Shown here one piece after another: positions 17,281-25,500 of a stretch of DNA of 64,000 nucleotides. The stretch comes from Paenibacillus foliorum (lineage in GTDB: Bacteria > Bacillota > Bacilli > Paenibacillales > NBRC-103111), in assembly GCF_013141765.1 (NCBI RefSeq), contig NZ_WHOD01000065.1, forward strand, positions 35,034 to 99,033, in the 5' to 3' direction. The stretch's first letter is position 1. Every line of letters begins with the position of its first letter. The notes under the pieces are model-generated. The model ran no database searches and was not told the DNA's origin. It was given only the letters and a program-made list of their open reading frames with translations. Made by a program: the position numbers and the translations under genes.

Positions 17281-18411
17281 CTATTCGTTTAAAGGCAATA
17301 TTTGTATACGGTCCAATGCGTAGCTTGATGAAGTCTTGTATTTGGTCGCTCCGGATTCAAACAAAATATGTAATTGACCAGCCGACTCGAATATTCCTTC
17401 TGACATAGGCGGCAGCTCCATTTGGTCTACTCGATTCTTGCTGTCCAAAAACCATATAGGAACCTCAGTCGATCTTACAGAAGCTTTGGAATGAGGCTTC
17501 TCAGCCAGAATGTTTTTAAATCGATACAGCGTGCTCGCATTTTTCCTACCGTAAGACTGGCTCAGCCAAATATGGTCCTTTGCCACACTCATTCCCTGAA
17601 TACGGTCTGGCAGCGATAAAATATAATCCGGGGCAGCCGAGCCTTGACCCTGCTCCGGCTTCACCATCGGAAGATCCGTCTCCGGGTTAAGTCTGTAGCC
17701 TTCTGCCCATGCCTTATGCTGCTCGTCATCCCTATTGGTTATATAATGGGACTTATCCGTCGGGTATTCGGTTCCGTGAGCAAATTCGCCGATCCACAGA
17801 ATCCCGTCCTCATAAGCAGTAAATGAGGCACGTGTCTCACTTTGCACAGAACCGGCAAAAGCGAGCTTACCACCATTCTCAGCTTTGACAATATCTTCGA
17901 AATTCAAATAATAAACATCCTGGTCCGAAGAAATCCAGATGTGCTTTTTACTTGCTGTAATTCCGCCTGCATGACCAGTATAGGGGGTGCTAGAATTTTT
18001 GTAAAGCTCGATAGCCTTCACCATTTTACCTGAAGAAGCATCAATGACAGACAAGAGACTTGGCTTGCCATCCTCCCTGTAATGGGAAACCAGCATCCAC
18101 TTTTTATCCTCTATGTAAGCCAAGCCCTGTGGAACCGCATTTTGCAATAACGCCGGAACAATAGGACCTGGCTTGGCTTTCTGAAGGAAAGGTTTTATCC
18201 CCGGCATATCAACGCGGTATTTGATTCCCGCCTCTTCCTGAGTAATGCCCGTTGTAGCCACTGCTGGCTTTTCCTTCTGTACTACAGCATTGGATTCAGC
18301 AGCCGCTGCTGAATCCGGTTTAACCTCCACCGCTGCTGGCTGTTTTTGGCAGCCGGATGCAGCTAAGAGAACCGTACAAATCAGCCCCGACATCAGTAAG
18401 GATGACTTCAT
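17281..18411 (-). CDS. Lipoprotein of unknown function, probable beta-propeller, between two phosphodiesterase genes
   Basis: This 376-residue protein has a lipoprotein signal ending LLAASGC (lipidated Cys at about residue 21) and then a Lys/Glu/Ala-rich linker. The rest is beta-rich, with repeats such as VPQGLAYIEDKKWMLVSHY, HAGGITASKKHIWISSDQ and QGMSVAKDHIWLSQSYGR, which look like propeller blades. Its start codon overlaps the stop of the upstream phosphodiesterase by 4 nt (ATGA), so the two are translationally coupled. It would sit on the outer membrane face and might bind or process a glycerophosphodiester. No catalytic residues are recognised. Confidence 0.75.
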   Translation of the reverse strand: MKSSLLMSGLICTVLLAASGCQKQPAAVEVKPDSAAAAESNAVVQKEKPAVATTGITQEEAGIKYRVDMPGIKPFLQKAKPGPIVPALLQNAVPQGLAYIEDKKWMLVSHYREDGKPSLLSVIDASSGKMVKAIELYKNSSTPYTGHAGGITASKKHIWISSDQDVYYLNFEDIVKAENGGKLAFAGSVQSETRASFTAYEDGILWIGEFAHGTEYPTDKSHYITNRDDEQHKAWAEGYRLNPETDLPMVKPEQGQGSAAPDYILSLPDRIQGMSVAKDHIWLSQSYGRKNASTLYRFKNILAEKPHSKASVRSTEVPIWFLDSKNRVDQMELPPMSEGIFESAGQLHILFESGATKYKTSSSYALDRIQILPLNE

Positions 18412-19163
18412 TCCGCCACACCCGTCCGAATTGCTAACTGCAATAAATCCCGCAGTCTGCCCGGATAATCCGTGATGATCCCTGATACTCCATAATCAAT
18501 AGCTTGAGCCATGTCGCTTTCATCGTTTATTGTCCAAGGGTAAACCTGTAATCCAAGAGCAATGGCATCGGATACTTTCTCTTTATCAATTCCCTTATAA
18601 TTCGGATGGAGTGAATATACTGCAGCTTCGAAGCTATCTATTAAAGCCGAATTGCTTCCATTATTGACATCGTAGAGCAAGCCAACCTTCGTTTCCGGCG
18701 CCAATTGCTTGAGACAAAGCAAATTTCTATAATCAAATGCGGAGACAACCACATTATGCATACGGTCCTTTCTCTTCATCAATTCAAGCAATAGCGGTTC
18801 CAGTATGCCTTGAGTGGAATGTTTAATTTCCACATTAATCATCACATCTGCAGGAACAAGATCAAAAACCTCTTCTAACGTCGGTATCCGTTCACCCTCA
18901 TACTTCTCGTTGAACCACCGGCCCGCATCAGCTTTCTTGATTTCCTCCAGCGTCATATCATAGATGGAGCCTGTCATATCTGTTGTTCTATCCAGAGTAG
19001 AATCATGGATAACGATGATTTCATCATCCTTGGTTAAATGGATATCCAATTCAATAGCGTCACAGCCTTGCTCCAGCCCAAGCCGAAAAGCTCCTAATGT
19101 ATTTTCCGGCGCCTCGCCTTTGGCCCCCCTATGAGCAATGACTAAAGTTTGATTTGTTCCCAT
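18408..19163 (-). CDS. Glycerophosphodiester phosphodiesterase (second)
   Basis: This 251-residue cytoplasmic enzyme carries IAHRGAKGEAPENTLGAF, AIELDIHLTKDDEIIVIHD and LQVYPWTINDESDM, the same catalytic and metal-binding set as its paralogue 1.2 kb downstream. It follows the Ugp-type inner permease by 26 nt. The presence of two divergent copies in one operon suggests different head-group or chain preferences. No signal peptide is seen. Confidence 0.93.
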   Translation of the reverse strand: MGTNQTLVIAHRGAKGEAPENTLGAFRLGLEQGCDAIELDIHLTKDDEIIVIHDSTLDRTTDMTGSIYDMTLEEIKKADAGRWFNEKYEGERIPTLEEVFDLVPADVMINVEIKHSTQGILEPLLLELMKRKDRMHNVVVSAFDYRNLLCLKQLAPETKVGLLYDVNNGSNSALIDSFEAAVYSLHPNYKGIDKEKVSDAIALGLQVYPWTINDESDMAQAIDYGVSGIITDYPGRLRDLLQLAIRTGVAE

Positions 19164-19189
19164 TACGAATCATCCCTTCTTATGCTTGT

Positions 19190-20020
19190 TTACTTAAACG
19201 TAGAATTCGCCATTGCGGCCACAATATATTTTTGAGCGAACACAAACACGATTACAATCGGTAGAATCACCAGTAAGCTTGCTGACATAAGCAGATGGAA
19301 ATTTAAGGACTCGTTACCACCTATCGAGTCACGCATCATCGCTACGCCAACCGTTAATACACGCATGGTGTTGGAGTTGGTCATAACCAGCGGCCAGAAA
19401 TAAGAGTTCCAGCTGTGAATAAAGCTAATAACAATTAATGTCACTACAGTGGGCATTGCCATTGGTGTCAAGATTTTATATAGAACCTGAAGCCGACTCG
19501 CGCCATCTACCTTAGCAGCCTCTATAACATCATTATTAATAGATCTGAACATTTGACGCAATAAGAAAATTCCATAAGCCGAAGCCGCATGAGGAATTAT
19601 TAGCGCATAATAAGTATTGATCCAACCAAGATCAGACATCATCACATAAATAGGAACAAATACAACCTGCTCAGGAACGATCAGCGCAGCTAGAACAAGC
19701 ACAAACAGCTTATCTCTTCCAATAAATGATCCCTTTGCAAAAGCATAGGCTGCCATAATGCCAATGTTGATTTGCAGAAACACTATCCCAACCGTTTGAA
19801 TAACTGTGTTAACTGTAAAGCGATAGAAAGGAATTGTTTTGAATGCTGTCGCAAAATTTTCCCACATCAGCTTCTCAGGCCAAAAGCTCGGAACCGCCAA
19901 CCTTAATTCGGCAGGCGTCTTCAGCGCCGTCACAATCATCCAATAGATCGGGAAGAACATGATCAACGTGATAACTATGGCGACTATCAAACGGGTAGTT
20001 TTTAAAACTGGACTCTTCAT
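19190..20020 (-). CDS. ugpE: ABC transporter permease, UgpE type (glycerol-3-phosphate/glycerophosphodiester uptake)
   Basis: This 276-residue protein has six predicted membrane helices and the permease EAA loop (EAAKVDGASRLQVLYKILTP). It belongs to the MalG/UgpE carbohydrate permease family. It is 12 nt after its partner permease gene. The Ugp assignment is inferred from the two phosphodiesterases in the same operon and the nearby GlpP gene; by sequence alone it could carry another sugar. No ATPase is encoded here, so a shared MsmX/UgpC-type ATPase elsewhere is expected. Confidence 0.88.
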   Translation of the reverse strand: MKSPVLKTTRLIVAIVITLIMFFPIYWMIVTALKTPAELRLAVPSFWPEKLMWENFATAFKTIPFYRFTVNTVIQTVGIVFLQINIGIMAAYAFAKGSFIGRDKLFVLVLAALIVPEQVVFVPIYVMMSDLGWINTYYALIIPHAASAYGIFLLRQMFRSINNDVIEAAKVDGASRLQVLYKILTPMAMPTVVTLIVISFIHSWNSYFWPLVMTNSNTMRVLTVGVAMMRDSIGGNESLNFHLLMSASLLVILPIVIVFVFAQKYIVAAMANSTFK

Positions 20021-20032
20021 TTATTTATATAC

Positions 20033-20971
20033 CTACCCTTCGTAATGGACTTTCTTCTTCGATATGTACAATTGAATGCTTGTTAGTATGATAATGATAA
20101 TAAAGAATATAATGACCAAGGCCGATGCTCTGCCTGTTCTAAATTCACTGAAGGCCATTTCGTAAATCCAGTAAACCATAGCCTTGGTTGATTCTAATGG
20201 TCCACCGTTCGTCATTACATCCACAGATTGAAACACCTGCATGGACGAAATAAAGTTGGTAATAATTAGAAACAACGAGGTCGGAGACAATAATGGGATC
20301 GTAATTTTCCAAAATTGAGTCCATTTGGTAGCTCCATCAATACTGGAAGCTTCATAATACTCAACCGGAATACTTCTCAGACCTGCAATGAAAATGATCA
20401 TTGTGAAGCCGACGCCTTTCCAGACGGATACCAGTATAAGCACCCATAGTGCCGTGCGCGTATTGGTTAACCATAGAACTGGCTCGATTCCCAGCAGCTT
20501 GAGCAGCTCATTCATCAATCCAAATTGCCCGTTGAAAATCCATATGAAAATCATAGATACGATAACCATGGATATATAGTGCGGCATAAAGATAACCATA
20601 CGCAACACGTTATAGAACTTTGAAACGGAATTGAACAACAACGCCAGCAAAAGTCCAATTCCTAAGGTGAGAAATACATCAAAAACGGTGTAGGTAAACG
20701 TTATTTTTAATACATTGTAAAATGTATCACTGGTCAATAAATAAGTGTAATTATCAAACCCAACGAATTTCTTCACTGGCTTGGTCATATTCCAATTTGT
20801 GAAGCTAAGGTAAAGTGAGTTAAATAATGGATAATAAATAAATAAAACTAAAATAACTAATGCGGGTAAAGCAAAAGCGAAATCTTTGAACCCTTCCATA
20901 AACTTTGATGGAGCCTTTCGGCTGGTCTTGTTGACTACTTCAACCTGTAAATTGCTGTCCGTCGCTTTCAT
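20033..20971 (-). CDS. ugpA: ABC transporter permease, UgpA type
   Basis: This protein of about 312 residues has six membrane helices and a cytoplasmic EAA loop (YEASSIDGATKWTQFWKITI), as in MalF/UgpA permeases. The start at 20971 (MKATDSNLQ) follows AGGGGAG with good spacing; a longer frame of 20 more residues exists but has no ribosome site. It lies between the binding-protein gene and ugpE. With ugpE it forms the membrane channel of the importer. Confidence 0.88.
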   Translation of the reverse strand: MKATDSNLQVEVVNKTSRKAPSKFMEGFKDFAFALPALVILVLFIYYPLFNSLYLSFTNWNMTKPVKKFVGFDNYTYLLTSDTFYNVLKITFTYTVFDVFLTLGIGLLLALLFNSVSKFYNVLRMVIFMPHYISMVIVSMIFIWIFNGQFGLMNELLKLLGIEPVLWLTNTRTALWVLILVSVWKGVGFTMIIFIAGLRSIPVEYYEASSIDGATKWTQFWKITIPLLSPTSLFLIITNFISSMQVFQSVDVMTNGGPLESTKAMVYWIYEMAFSEFRTGRASALVIIFFIIIIILTSIQLYISKKKVHYEG

Positions 20972-21050
20972 CGCGACTCCCCTCTCACTTACGATAATGA
21001 ACCGTAATGCGGGTTCTTTAAGCTCCCGCATTACGGACTAAAGATTATTT

Positions 21051-22361
21051 TTATTGATCTGCTATGATTCTGTTAATTTCTTTGATGCTATCTTTCATAA
21101 GCGGTACCGGGTCAGCATTTTCAAGAATCATTTTACCAACGACTTCCATGTATTGCTTGCTGAATTCCGGGTAAGCCGGATGCTGCGGACGTCCTACAAC
21201 ATTGTCGAAATTTTCGAACACGGCTTTATATTGTGGCAGCTTTTCAAAGTATTTCTTACCTTCATCTGTATTAACAACCGACTTGTGAGTTGGCAAATAT
21301 CCGGTTCCCTCAGCCCATTTGATATTGTTTTCAACGCCTGTCATAAAGCTAACAAATTTCCAGGCCGCTTCCTTTTGCTTAGCTGGTGCGCCTTCCATCA
21401 TAACAATTCCCGCGCCGCCGATATGCGACTTTCTTTCTTTATCCCCAGGAATGAACGAAACTCCCACTTCAAACTTGGCGTTTTCTAAGTATGTTTTAAT
21501 AATTGCAGAGGAATGCTGTACCATGGCTACCTTTTCTTCAAGGAACATTTGTCTCATCGTATCCGATGCACCTTTTCCATAGCCCATTTGCATGGAACCA
21601 TCCTGCATCCATTTACGGAAATTTTGAATCCATTTCAAGCTGTCCGGCTGATCGAGCAATGTTTTTTTGTGATCTGGACTTAGGATAGCTCCGCCGCCAT
21701 TGGAAACCCACGGATCATAATACCATGTATCCCAGCCCGGTACGGAAAACGCATAACGAGACGTCTTTCCATTTTCCTTCACCGTCACCTTTTTATTGAA
21801 GTCCTCAATTTCGGCCCATGTTGCTGGAGGCTTCACGCCCAGTTTATCCAGCATCGTTTTATTGTAAACGAAGACGCTCGTGCTGACGATCAACGGAAAT
21901 CCATATTGCTTGTCATTATAAGCATACGCCTGCAGCATCCCTTTGGAGAAATCGTTCATATCCACTTTATCCCGCTTGATGTAAGGAGTCATATCCGCAA
22001 ACACACCGCCATCGGCAAAGTTCGGAAGAACGGATACTTCCACGTTCGTCACCGCAGGGACATCCTTGGCCGCAACGGCTGCCTGCAGCTTTTTATGTAA
22101 ATCAGGGTACCCGCCTTGGAAAACCGGCTCCACCGTAATATTGGGATACTTCTTCTGAAATTCTGCAATCATGTAGTTTAAGGCAGCAATCTGTGGCTCC
22201 GCATGAGAATGCCAATATTGAATAGTAATCGGCGAATTGTCTGCTACTGGAGCTTTAGCGACCTCCGTTGTTTTTTCAGCAGCATTGTTAGAGCACCCGA
22301 CAGCCAAGCCTAAGGACATGGAAGAAACAGTGAGTACAGAAAGCCATTTATTCAATTTCAT
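21051..22361 (-). CDS. ugpB: Extracellular solute-binding lipoprotein, UgpB type
   Basis: This 436-residue protein has a lipobox LGLAVGCSN (Cys at about 23) followed by a type-1 ABC binding-protein fold. The N-terminal ITIQYWHSHAEPQIAALNYM resembles the UgpB start of the mature chain, with its WHS motif. It is the first gene of a six-gene operon (binding protein, two permeases, phosphodiesterase, lipoprotein, phosphodiesterase). A sigma-A promoter and a terminator-like leader precede it. The ligand (glycerol-3-phosphate or glycerophosphodiesters) is inferred from this context. Confidence 0.85.
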   Translation of the reverse strand: MKLNKWLSVLTVSSMSLGLAVGCSNNAAEKTTEVAKAPVADNSPITIQYWHSHAEPQIAALNYMIAEFQKKYPNITVEPVFQGGYPDLHKKLQAAVAAKDVPAVTNVEVSVLPNFADGGVFADMTPYIKRDKVDMNDFSKGMLQAYAYNDKQYGFPLIVSTSVFVYNKTMLDKLGVKPPATWAEIEDFNKKVTVKENGKTSRYAFSVPGWDTWYYDPWVSNGGGAILSPDHKKTLLDQPDSLKWIQNFRKWMQDGSMQMGYGKGASDTMRQMFLEEKVAMVQHSSAIIKTYLENAKFEVGVSFIPGDKERKSHIGGAGIVMMEGAPAKQKEAAWKFVSFMTGVENNIKWAEGTGYLPTHKSVVNTDEGKKYFEKLPQYKAVFENFDNVVGRPQHPAYPEFSKQYMEVVGKMILENADPVPLMKDSIKEINRIIADQ

Positions 22362-22430
22362 TGTTAAAATACCCCTTTCTCTTCTATCAATTTGTTAGAA
22401 TCGTATTCATTCAACCATCAGTAAAGATGC

Positions 22431-22522
22431 AAAAAGGAGAGCATTGAGAGCACAAGAAACAAAGAGGGGCCGGCATAAGTATACACGGTCCGTTCGTCTC
22501 TTGGGTTGTCTCAATGATCTCC
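22431..22522 (-). promoter_or_regulatory. Attenuator-like leader hairpin ahead of ugpB
   Basis: On the minus strand GGAGATCATTGAGA pairs with TCTCAATGCTCTCC (13 of 14 pairs) around a structured loop of about 58 nt and is followed by TTTTT. It lies inside the about 200-nt leader between the promoter at 22573-22601 and ugpB, so it could stop transcription early unless opened. GlpP, an antiterminator encoded 1.3 kb away, is a natural candidate. This is inference from structure. Confidence 0.55.
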
Positions 22523-22572
22523 GCACCCAATCGTTATTGAACGAAATAAAGCGTTTTCTTATTACTCTTAAA

Positions 22573-22601
22573 ATTATCCCACATCGATATTGTATAGTCA
22601 A
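22573..22601 (-). promoter_or_regulatory. Sigma-A promoter of the ugp-type operon
   Basis: On the minus strand TTGACT, a 17-nt spacer, then GATAAT. A weakly cre-like word (AGAAAACGCTTTAT) lies just downstream, near 22551-22564, where a CcpA roadblock would act. About 210 nt of leader follow before the ugpB start. Confidence 0.75.
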
Positions 22602-22662
22602 TACCTACACAAAATCTTAATATTACCACTAAAGTAAGAAGAATACAATCTATGCGAATGAA

Positions 22663-23418
22663 TCAAAGCGCTTCGAGAGTAGATTGTCTTAACCCATCCG
22701 ATTTTGTTAAACCTTTAGATTCCATCGACAAGATATCTCCGGAAGCAGAAATCCCCTCCATCGCCAGCAACAGCGTCTCCCCTTGCTTGGATTTCAAGCT
22801 AAAGCACAGCTCCATCACGGGTTCTTCCACCCCCGAAACCTCCACCGTTCCTTCCGGTTTCATTTTGACATTAACGATTTGGATCCCATGCTTGCCAAAA
22901 TTCGTTGCGATGTTTCCAAGAGCACCCGGCCTGTCGATAATTTTTATTACCACTTCCATTGTTCTCCTATTGCGCATCAAATGCTTCTCCCATTTGTTTA
23001 ATACAAACAAGCTTAACAGCACCATGACAGTTGCGAGTGCAGCACAATAAAAGAAACCAGCCCCTACACATAAGCCAATAGCAGCCACTACCCAAACTGA
23101 AGCCGCTGTCGTAAGTCCGGATACAGTAGAACCCGTACGCATAATCGTTCCGGCACCTAGAAAACCGATACCGCTGATAACCTGAGCTGCGAGACGCGCA
23201 GGATCAGTACGTACATTGACTTCATTTACAAATTGTGAGAAGCCATATATAGACAGCAGCATGATGGCTGCAGATCCAATGCAAACTAGAATATGCGTTC
23301 GTAATCCTGCCGCATGATTGTTCCATTCGCGCTCAAGACCAACCAAGCCTCCTAATCCGGCTGCAAGCAATATACGTATCGTTAATTCCAGATGGGTGAT
23401 ATGCCAAACACTATCCAT
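22663..23418 (-). CDS. MgtC/SapB-family membrane protein with C-terminal ACT-like domain
   Basis: This 251-residue protein has four membrane helices in the first 140 residues, with the family motif LAAGLGGLVGLEREWNNHAAGLRTH and SGIGFLGAGTIMRTG. A soluble C-terminal domain (about 150-235; VIKIIDRPGALGNIATNFG) resembles an ACT or regulatory fold. MgtC proteins modulate membrane ATPases and help growth under low magnesium; in Bacillus-type bacteria the role is less clear. It lies between the ugp-type operon and glpP, each with its own leader. No magnesium (M-box) riboswitch was recognised upstream. Confidence 0.88.
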   Translation of the reverse strand: MDSVWHITHLELTIRILLAAGLGGLVGLEREWNNHAAGLRTHILVCIGSAAIMLLSIYGFSQFVNEVNVRTDPARLAAQVISGIGFLGAGTIMRTGSTVSGLTTAASVWVVAAIGLCVGAGFFYCAALATVMVLLSLFVLNKWEKHLMRNRRTMEVVIKIIDRPGALGNIATNFGKHGIQIVNVKMKPEGTVEVSGVEEPVMELCFSLKSKQGETLLLAMEGISASGDILSMESKGLTKSDGLRQSTLEAL

Positions 23419-23574
23419 GCTAACTCACTTCCCTATGACTTTAGATACGAAAAGCCTCTATTCGAAGTCTTTTCGATGAAGATACATTCGTGTCTTAGCG
23501 GTAGCTTTTCTTGCAATATCAGTTAATGGTTCAGCTCCGCTGAACACTTATAAATATAAGAAAAACCCCAATAG

Positions 23575-23629
23575 AAAAAGTGCAATTAAACAGCACCTTT
23601 CCCAAAGAGGTTTCTCAGTTAGTCTCTCC
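23575..23629 (-). promoter_or_regulatory. Leader or terminator hairpin after glpP and before the MgtC-family gene
   Basis: On the minus strand the order is GGAGAGACTAACTGAGAAACC, an internal stem-loop, then AAGGTGC and GCACTTT forming a stem that runs into TTTTT. It may end the HAD-glpP transcript or act as an attenuator for the MgtC-family gene. Its GGAGA(N)TGAGA(N)AACC words resemble the leaders at 22522 and 25156. A second perfect hairpin, GTTCAGC-TCC-GCTGAAC, lies at 23529-23545. Confidence 0.5.
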
Positions 23630-23656
23630 TGCTTGGAATTAGAGGTTATTTAATTT

Positions 23657-24211
23657 CTACCATAATTCAGATGTTCCTGCAGACACGGCGAGTGCACCTG
23701 CTTCAAGTGCACTTTCGATCTCCTCGTGCGTGCCGACAAGTCCGCCCGCGATAATCGGAAGAGAAGTCATATCCGTCATCTCTCTAATTACCCGAGGCAT
23801 AATGCCCGGCATGACTTCAATCGCGTCTGGCTTGCTCTGCTCGGCAGCCTTGATGCCTCTGACAACTGCGCTGCGGTCAATCAAAAATATACGCTGTATA
23901 GCCATAAGTCCGGCTTCCTTAGCTCCTCGAATCAAATTGCTCTTAGTGGAGATGATTCCAGTAGGCTGTATATATTGTGCAACATACGCAACGCCGCTGC
24001 GATCAGCCGCTATACCCTCTATAAACTCCATATGAATAAATACTTGCTTATCTGCTGCTTTAACTTGATCCACCAAGTCTTTGATATTAAAGATAGATCC
24101 CACCAGAAGGAAAACAATATTGACCTTACTATTAATAGCGAGATCCATATCTTCTACTCTCTGCACAGCTGCAATGGTTTGATGTTCCACCAAATCGACA
24201 ATCGGATACAA
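23657..24211 (-). CDS. glpP: Glycerol-3-phosphate-responsive antiterminator GlpP
   Basis: This 184-residue protein matches the GlpP family in length and in its core segments: VFIHMEFIEGIAADRSGVAY, PTGIISTKSNLIRGAKEAGL, AIQRIFLIDRSAV, DAIEVMPGIMPRVI and PIIAGGLVGTHEE. GlpP binds glycerol-3-phosphate and then lets RNA polymerase pass terminators in leaders of glycerol genes. The start is TTG at 24211, preceded by GGGGAA-like bases. It is 47 nt after the HAD phosphatase gene and probably co-transcribed with it. Its usual neighbours glpF and glpK are absent here; instead a Ugp-type phosphodiester system is close by. Confidence 0.92.
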   Translation of the reverse strand: MYPIVDLVEHQTIAAVQRVEDMDLAINSKVNIVFLLVGSIFNIKDLVDQVKAADKQVFIHMEFIEGIAADRSGVAYVAQYIQPTGIISTKSNLIRGAKEAGLMAIQRIFLIDRSAVVRGIKAAEQSKPDAIEVMPGIMPRVIREMTDMTSLPIIAGGLVGTHEEIESALEAGALAVSAGTSELW

Positions 24212-24258
24212 TCAGTTCCCCGCCTTTCGTTGTAGTGAGAACATTATAACATGCTTGG

Positions 24259-25029
24259 TTATAAATCTACGACATCTTTAATGCTTGGAACAATATAGTG
24301 GGGTCGGTCCGTTGTGAGCTCAGCCATCTCGGCCGTACTAACTCCGGTCAGTACAAGCACAGAAACCATCCCCGCTTCATTGGCCATTCTAATATCTGTC
24401 TCCAGACGATCGCCAATCATCAAGCAGTCTTTATAATCCAGTCCCAGATGAGCAACCGCTGCCTCAGCTGCTATTAATGAAGGCTTGCCAACAACCAAAT
24501 CGATTGCTTTCCCTGTAGCCACCTCAAGTGCAGCTATAAACGTTCCCGTATCGGGAATTTGTCCTCCATCCAATGGGCAGGTCGTATCCGGGTTGGAGGC
24601 GATGATGATGGCTCCCTTGATAGCCGCTTGATAGACACTGTTCAGCTTATCATAAGTAAACTGCCGGTCCCACGATAATACGACATACTCAGCGTTATCG
24701 CTATCCTGCGTTATCGGAATTCCATATTCAGCAAGCTCCTCATTGATTGGCTCTTCCCCAATTACAAATACTTTTTCTCCGACTTTAAGACGACGCTGCA
24801 AATATTGAGCTACAATTTGTGAGGAGTTTAATACATCCTTCAGAGTTGTCGGAATCCCCATTTTATTCAGCTTTTCTACATAGGACTGTCTGGTTGCGAT
24901 GGGTTTGTTGGATAAGAATACTACCTTGTCTCCACGGACTCTTAAAGCCTGAATTGCTTCTGATGCCCCATCAATCATCTTGTCTCCCAAATATACAGTG
25001 CCATCCAAGTCAAAAATGTAACCTCTCAC
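24259..25029 (-). CDS. HAD-superfamily (NagD/AraL-type, class IIA) sugar-phosphate phosphatase
   Basis: This 256-residue protein has motif I FDLDGTV (nucleophile Asp at about residue 7), motif II VVFLSNKP, and motif IV MIGDRLETDI with SLIAAEAAV before it. The large class IIA cap lies in the middle. NagD/AraL proteins dephosphorylate small sugar or glycerol phosphates in the cytoplasm. Position directly before glpP suggests a role in balancing glycerol-phosphate pools, perhaps phosphoglycolate or glycerol-phosphate turnover. The start is GTG; ATG alternatives are not near. An attenuator-like hairpin lies in its leader. Confidence 0.88.
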   Translation of the reverse strand: MRGYIFDLDGTVYLGDKMIDGASEAIQALRVRGDKVVFLSNKPIATRQSYVEKLNKMGIPTTLKDVLNSSQIVAQYLQRRLKVGEKVFVIGEEPINEELAEYGIPITQDSDNAEYVVLSWDRQFTYDKLNSVYQAAIKGAIIIASNPDTTCPLDGGQIPDTGTFIAALEVATGKAIDLVVGKPSLIAAEAAVAHLGLDYKDCLMIGDRLETDIRMANEAGMVSVLVLTGVSTAEMAELTTDRPHYIVPSIKDVVDL

Positions 25030-25076
25030 CTGTCTGCCTCACTCTCTGTTGAAATTGTTAGCAGCACTGGAAATAC

Positions 25077-25156
25077 AAAAAAAACCTTATCGCAGTAAAC
25101 ACACCCACCCCTAATAGGAAGGATATGATTACGGACAAGGTTTTCTCCAGGACTCG
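25077..25156 (-). promoter_or_regulatory. Attenuator-like leader ahead of the HAD-glpP genes
   Basis: On the minus strand AAAACCTTGTC pairs with GATAAGGTTTT (one G-T pair) across about 42 nt and merges into a run of eight T. The word CTGGAGAAAACC just before the stem resembles CTGAGAAACC and TTGAGACAACC in the leaders of the neighbouring genes. No gene lies between it and the LysR remnant, which has its own terminator. It is therefore more likely a leader attenuator than a gene-end terminator. Confidence 0.5.
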
Positions 25157-25317
25157 TGCCTAACCGTATATTCATTAATGAAACCAAGTATAGAACCTGA
25201 ACGAACTTTCTGTCAACTAAAATTTATTATACAGTAGAATTCATCCCGATATCATCCACTTAAGCTTATCGTTGAAACCATTAATGAAAAGGTTATTTGG
25301 GCGCACGGTATGATGAA

Positions 25318-25378
25318 GTACTTCCGTTCCACTTGAATGATCACGTGTGCATGGAAAAATAGCGTACCTACGTTCCTC
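25318..25378 (+). repeat. Dispersed intergenic repeat, copy 2 (61 nt)
   Basis: Matches 7578-7638 at 54 of 61 positions without gaps. It fills much of the 25157-25470 gene-free interval. The following sequence GGGTAAGCTTCGCTCACCCC is also related to words at 7868 and, inverted, at 6752. No open frame of note crosses it. Confidence 0.8.
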
Positions 25379-25470
25379 ACCTGCCAATATAGAGACACAG
25401 TTCGCGATTGCAAATAAAGGGTAAGCTTCGCTCACCCCCAACCCCAAAGCAAATAAATTCTAGATGCTAA

Positions 25471-25500
25471 AAAACGTCCTCTACATAGTTAGAGAACGTT
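25471..25500 (-). terminator. Terminator overlapping the end of the LysR-family pseudogene
   Basis: On the minus strand AACGTTCTCTA and TAGAGGACGTT pair (one G-T) around a 6-nt loop and run into TTTT. The TAG stop of the reading frame lies inside the second arm. Confidence 0.75.

Noticed and set aside
23420..23640. Magnesium (M-box), glycine or TPP riboswitch upstream of the MgtC-family gene
   Set aside because: GGAGAGA and CTGAGA words are present, but the remaining conserved cores of these riboswitch classes are not.
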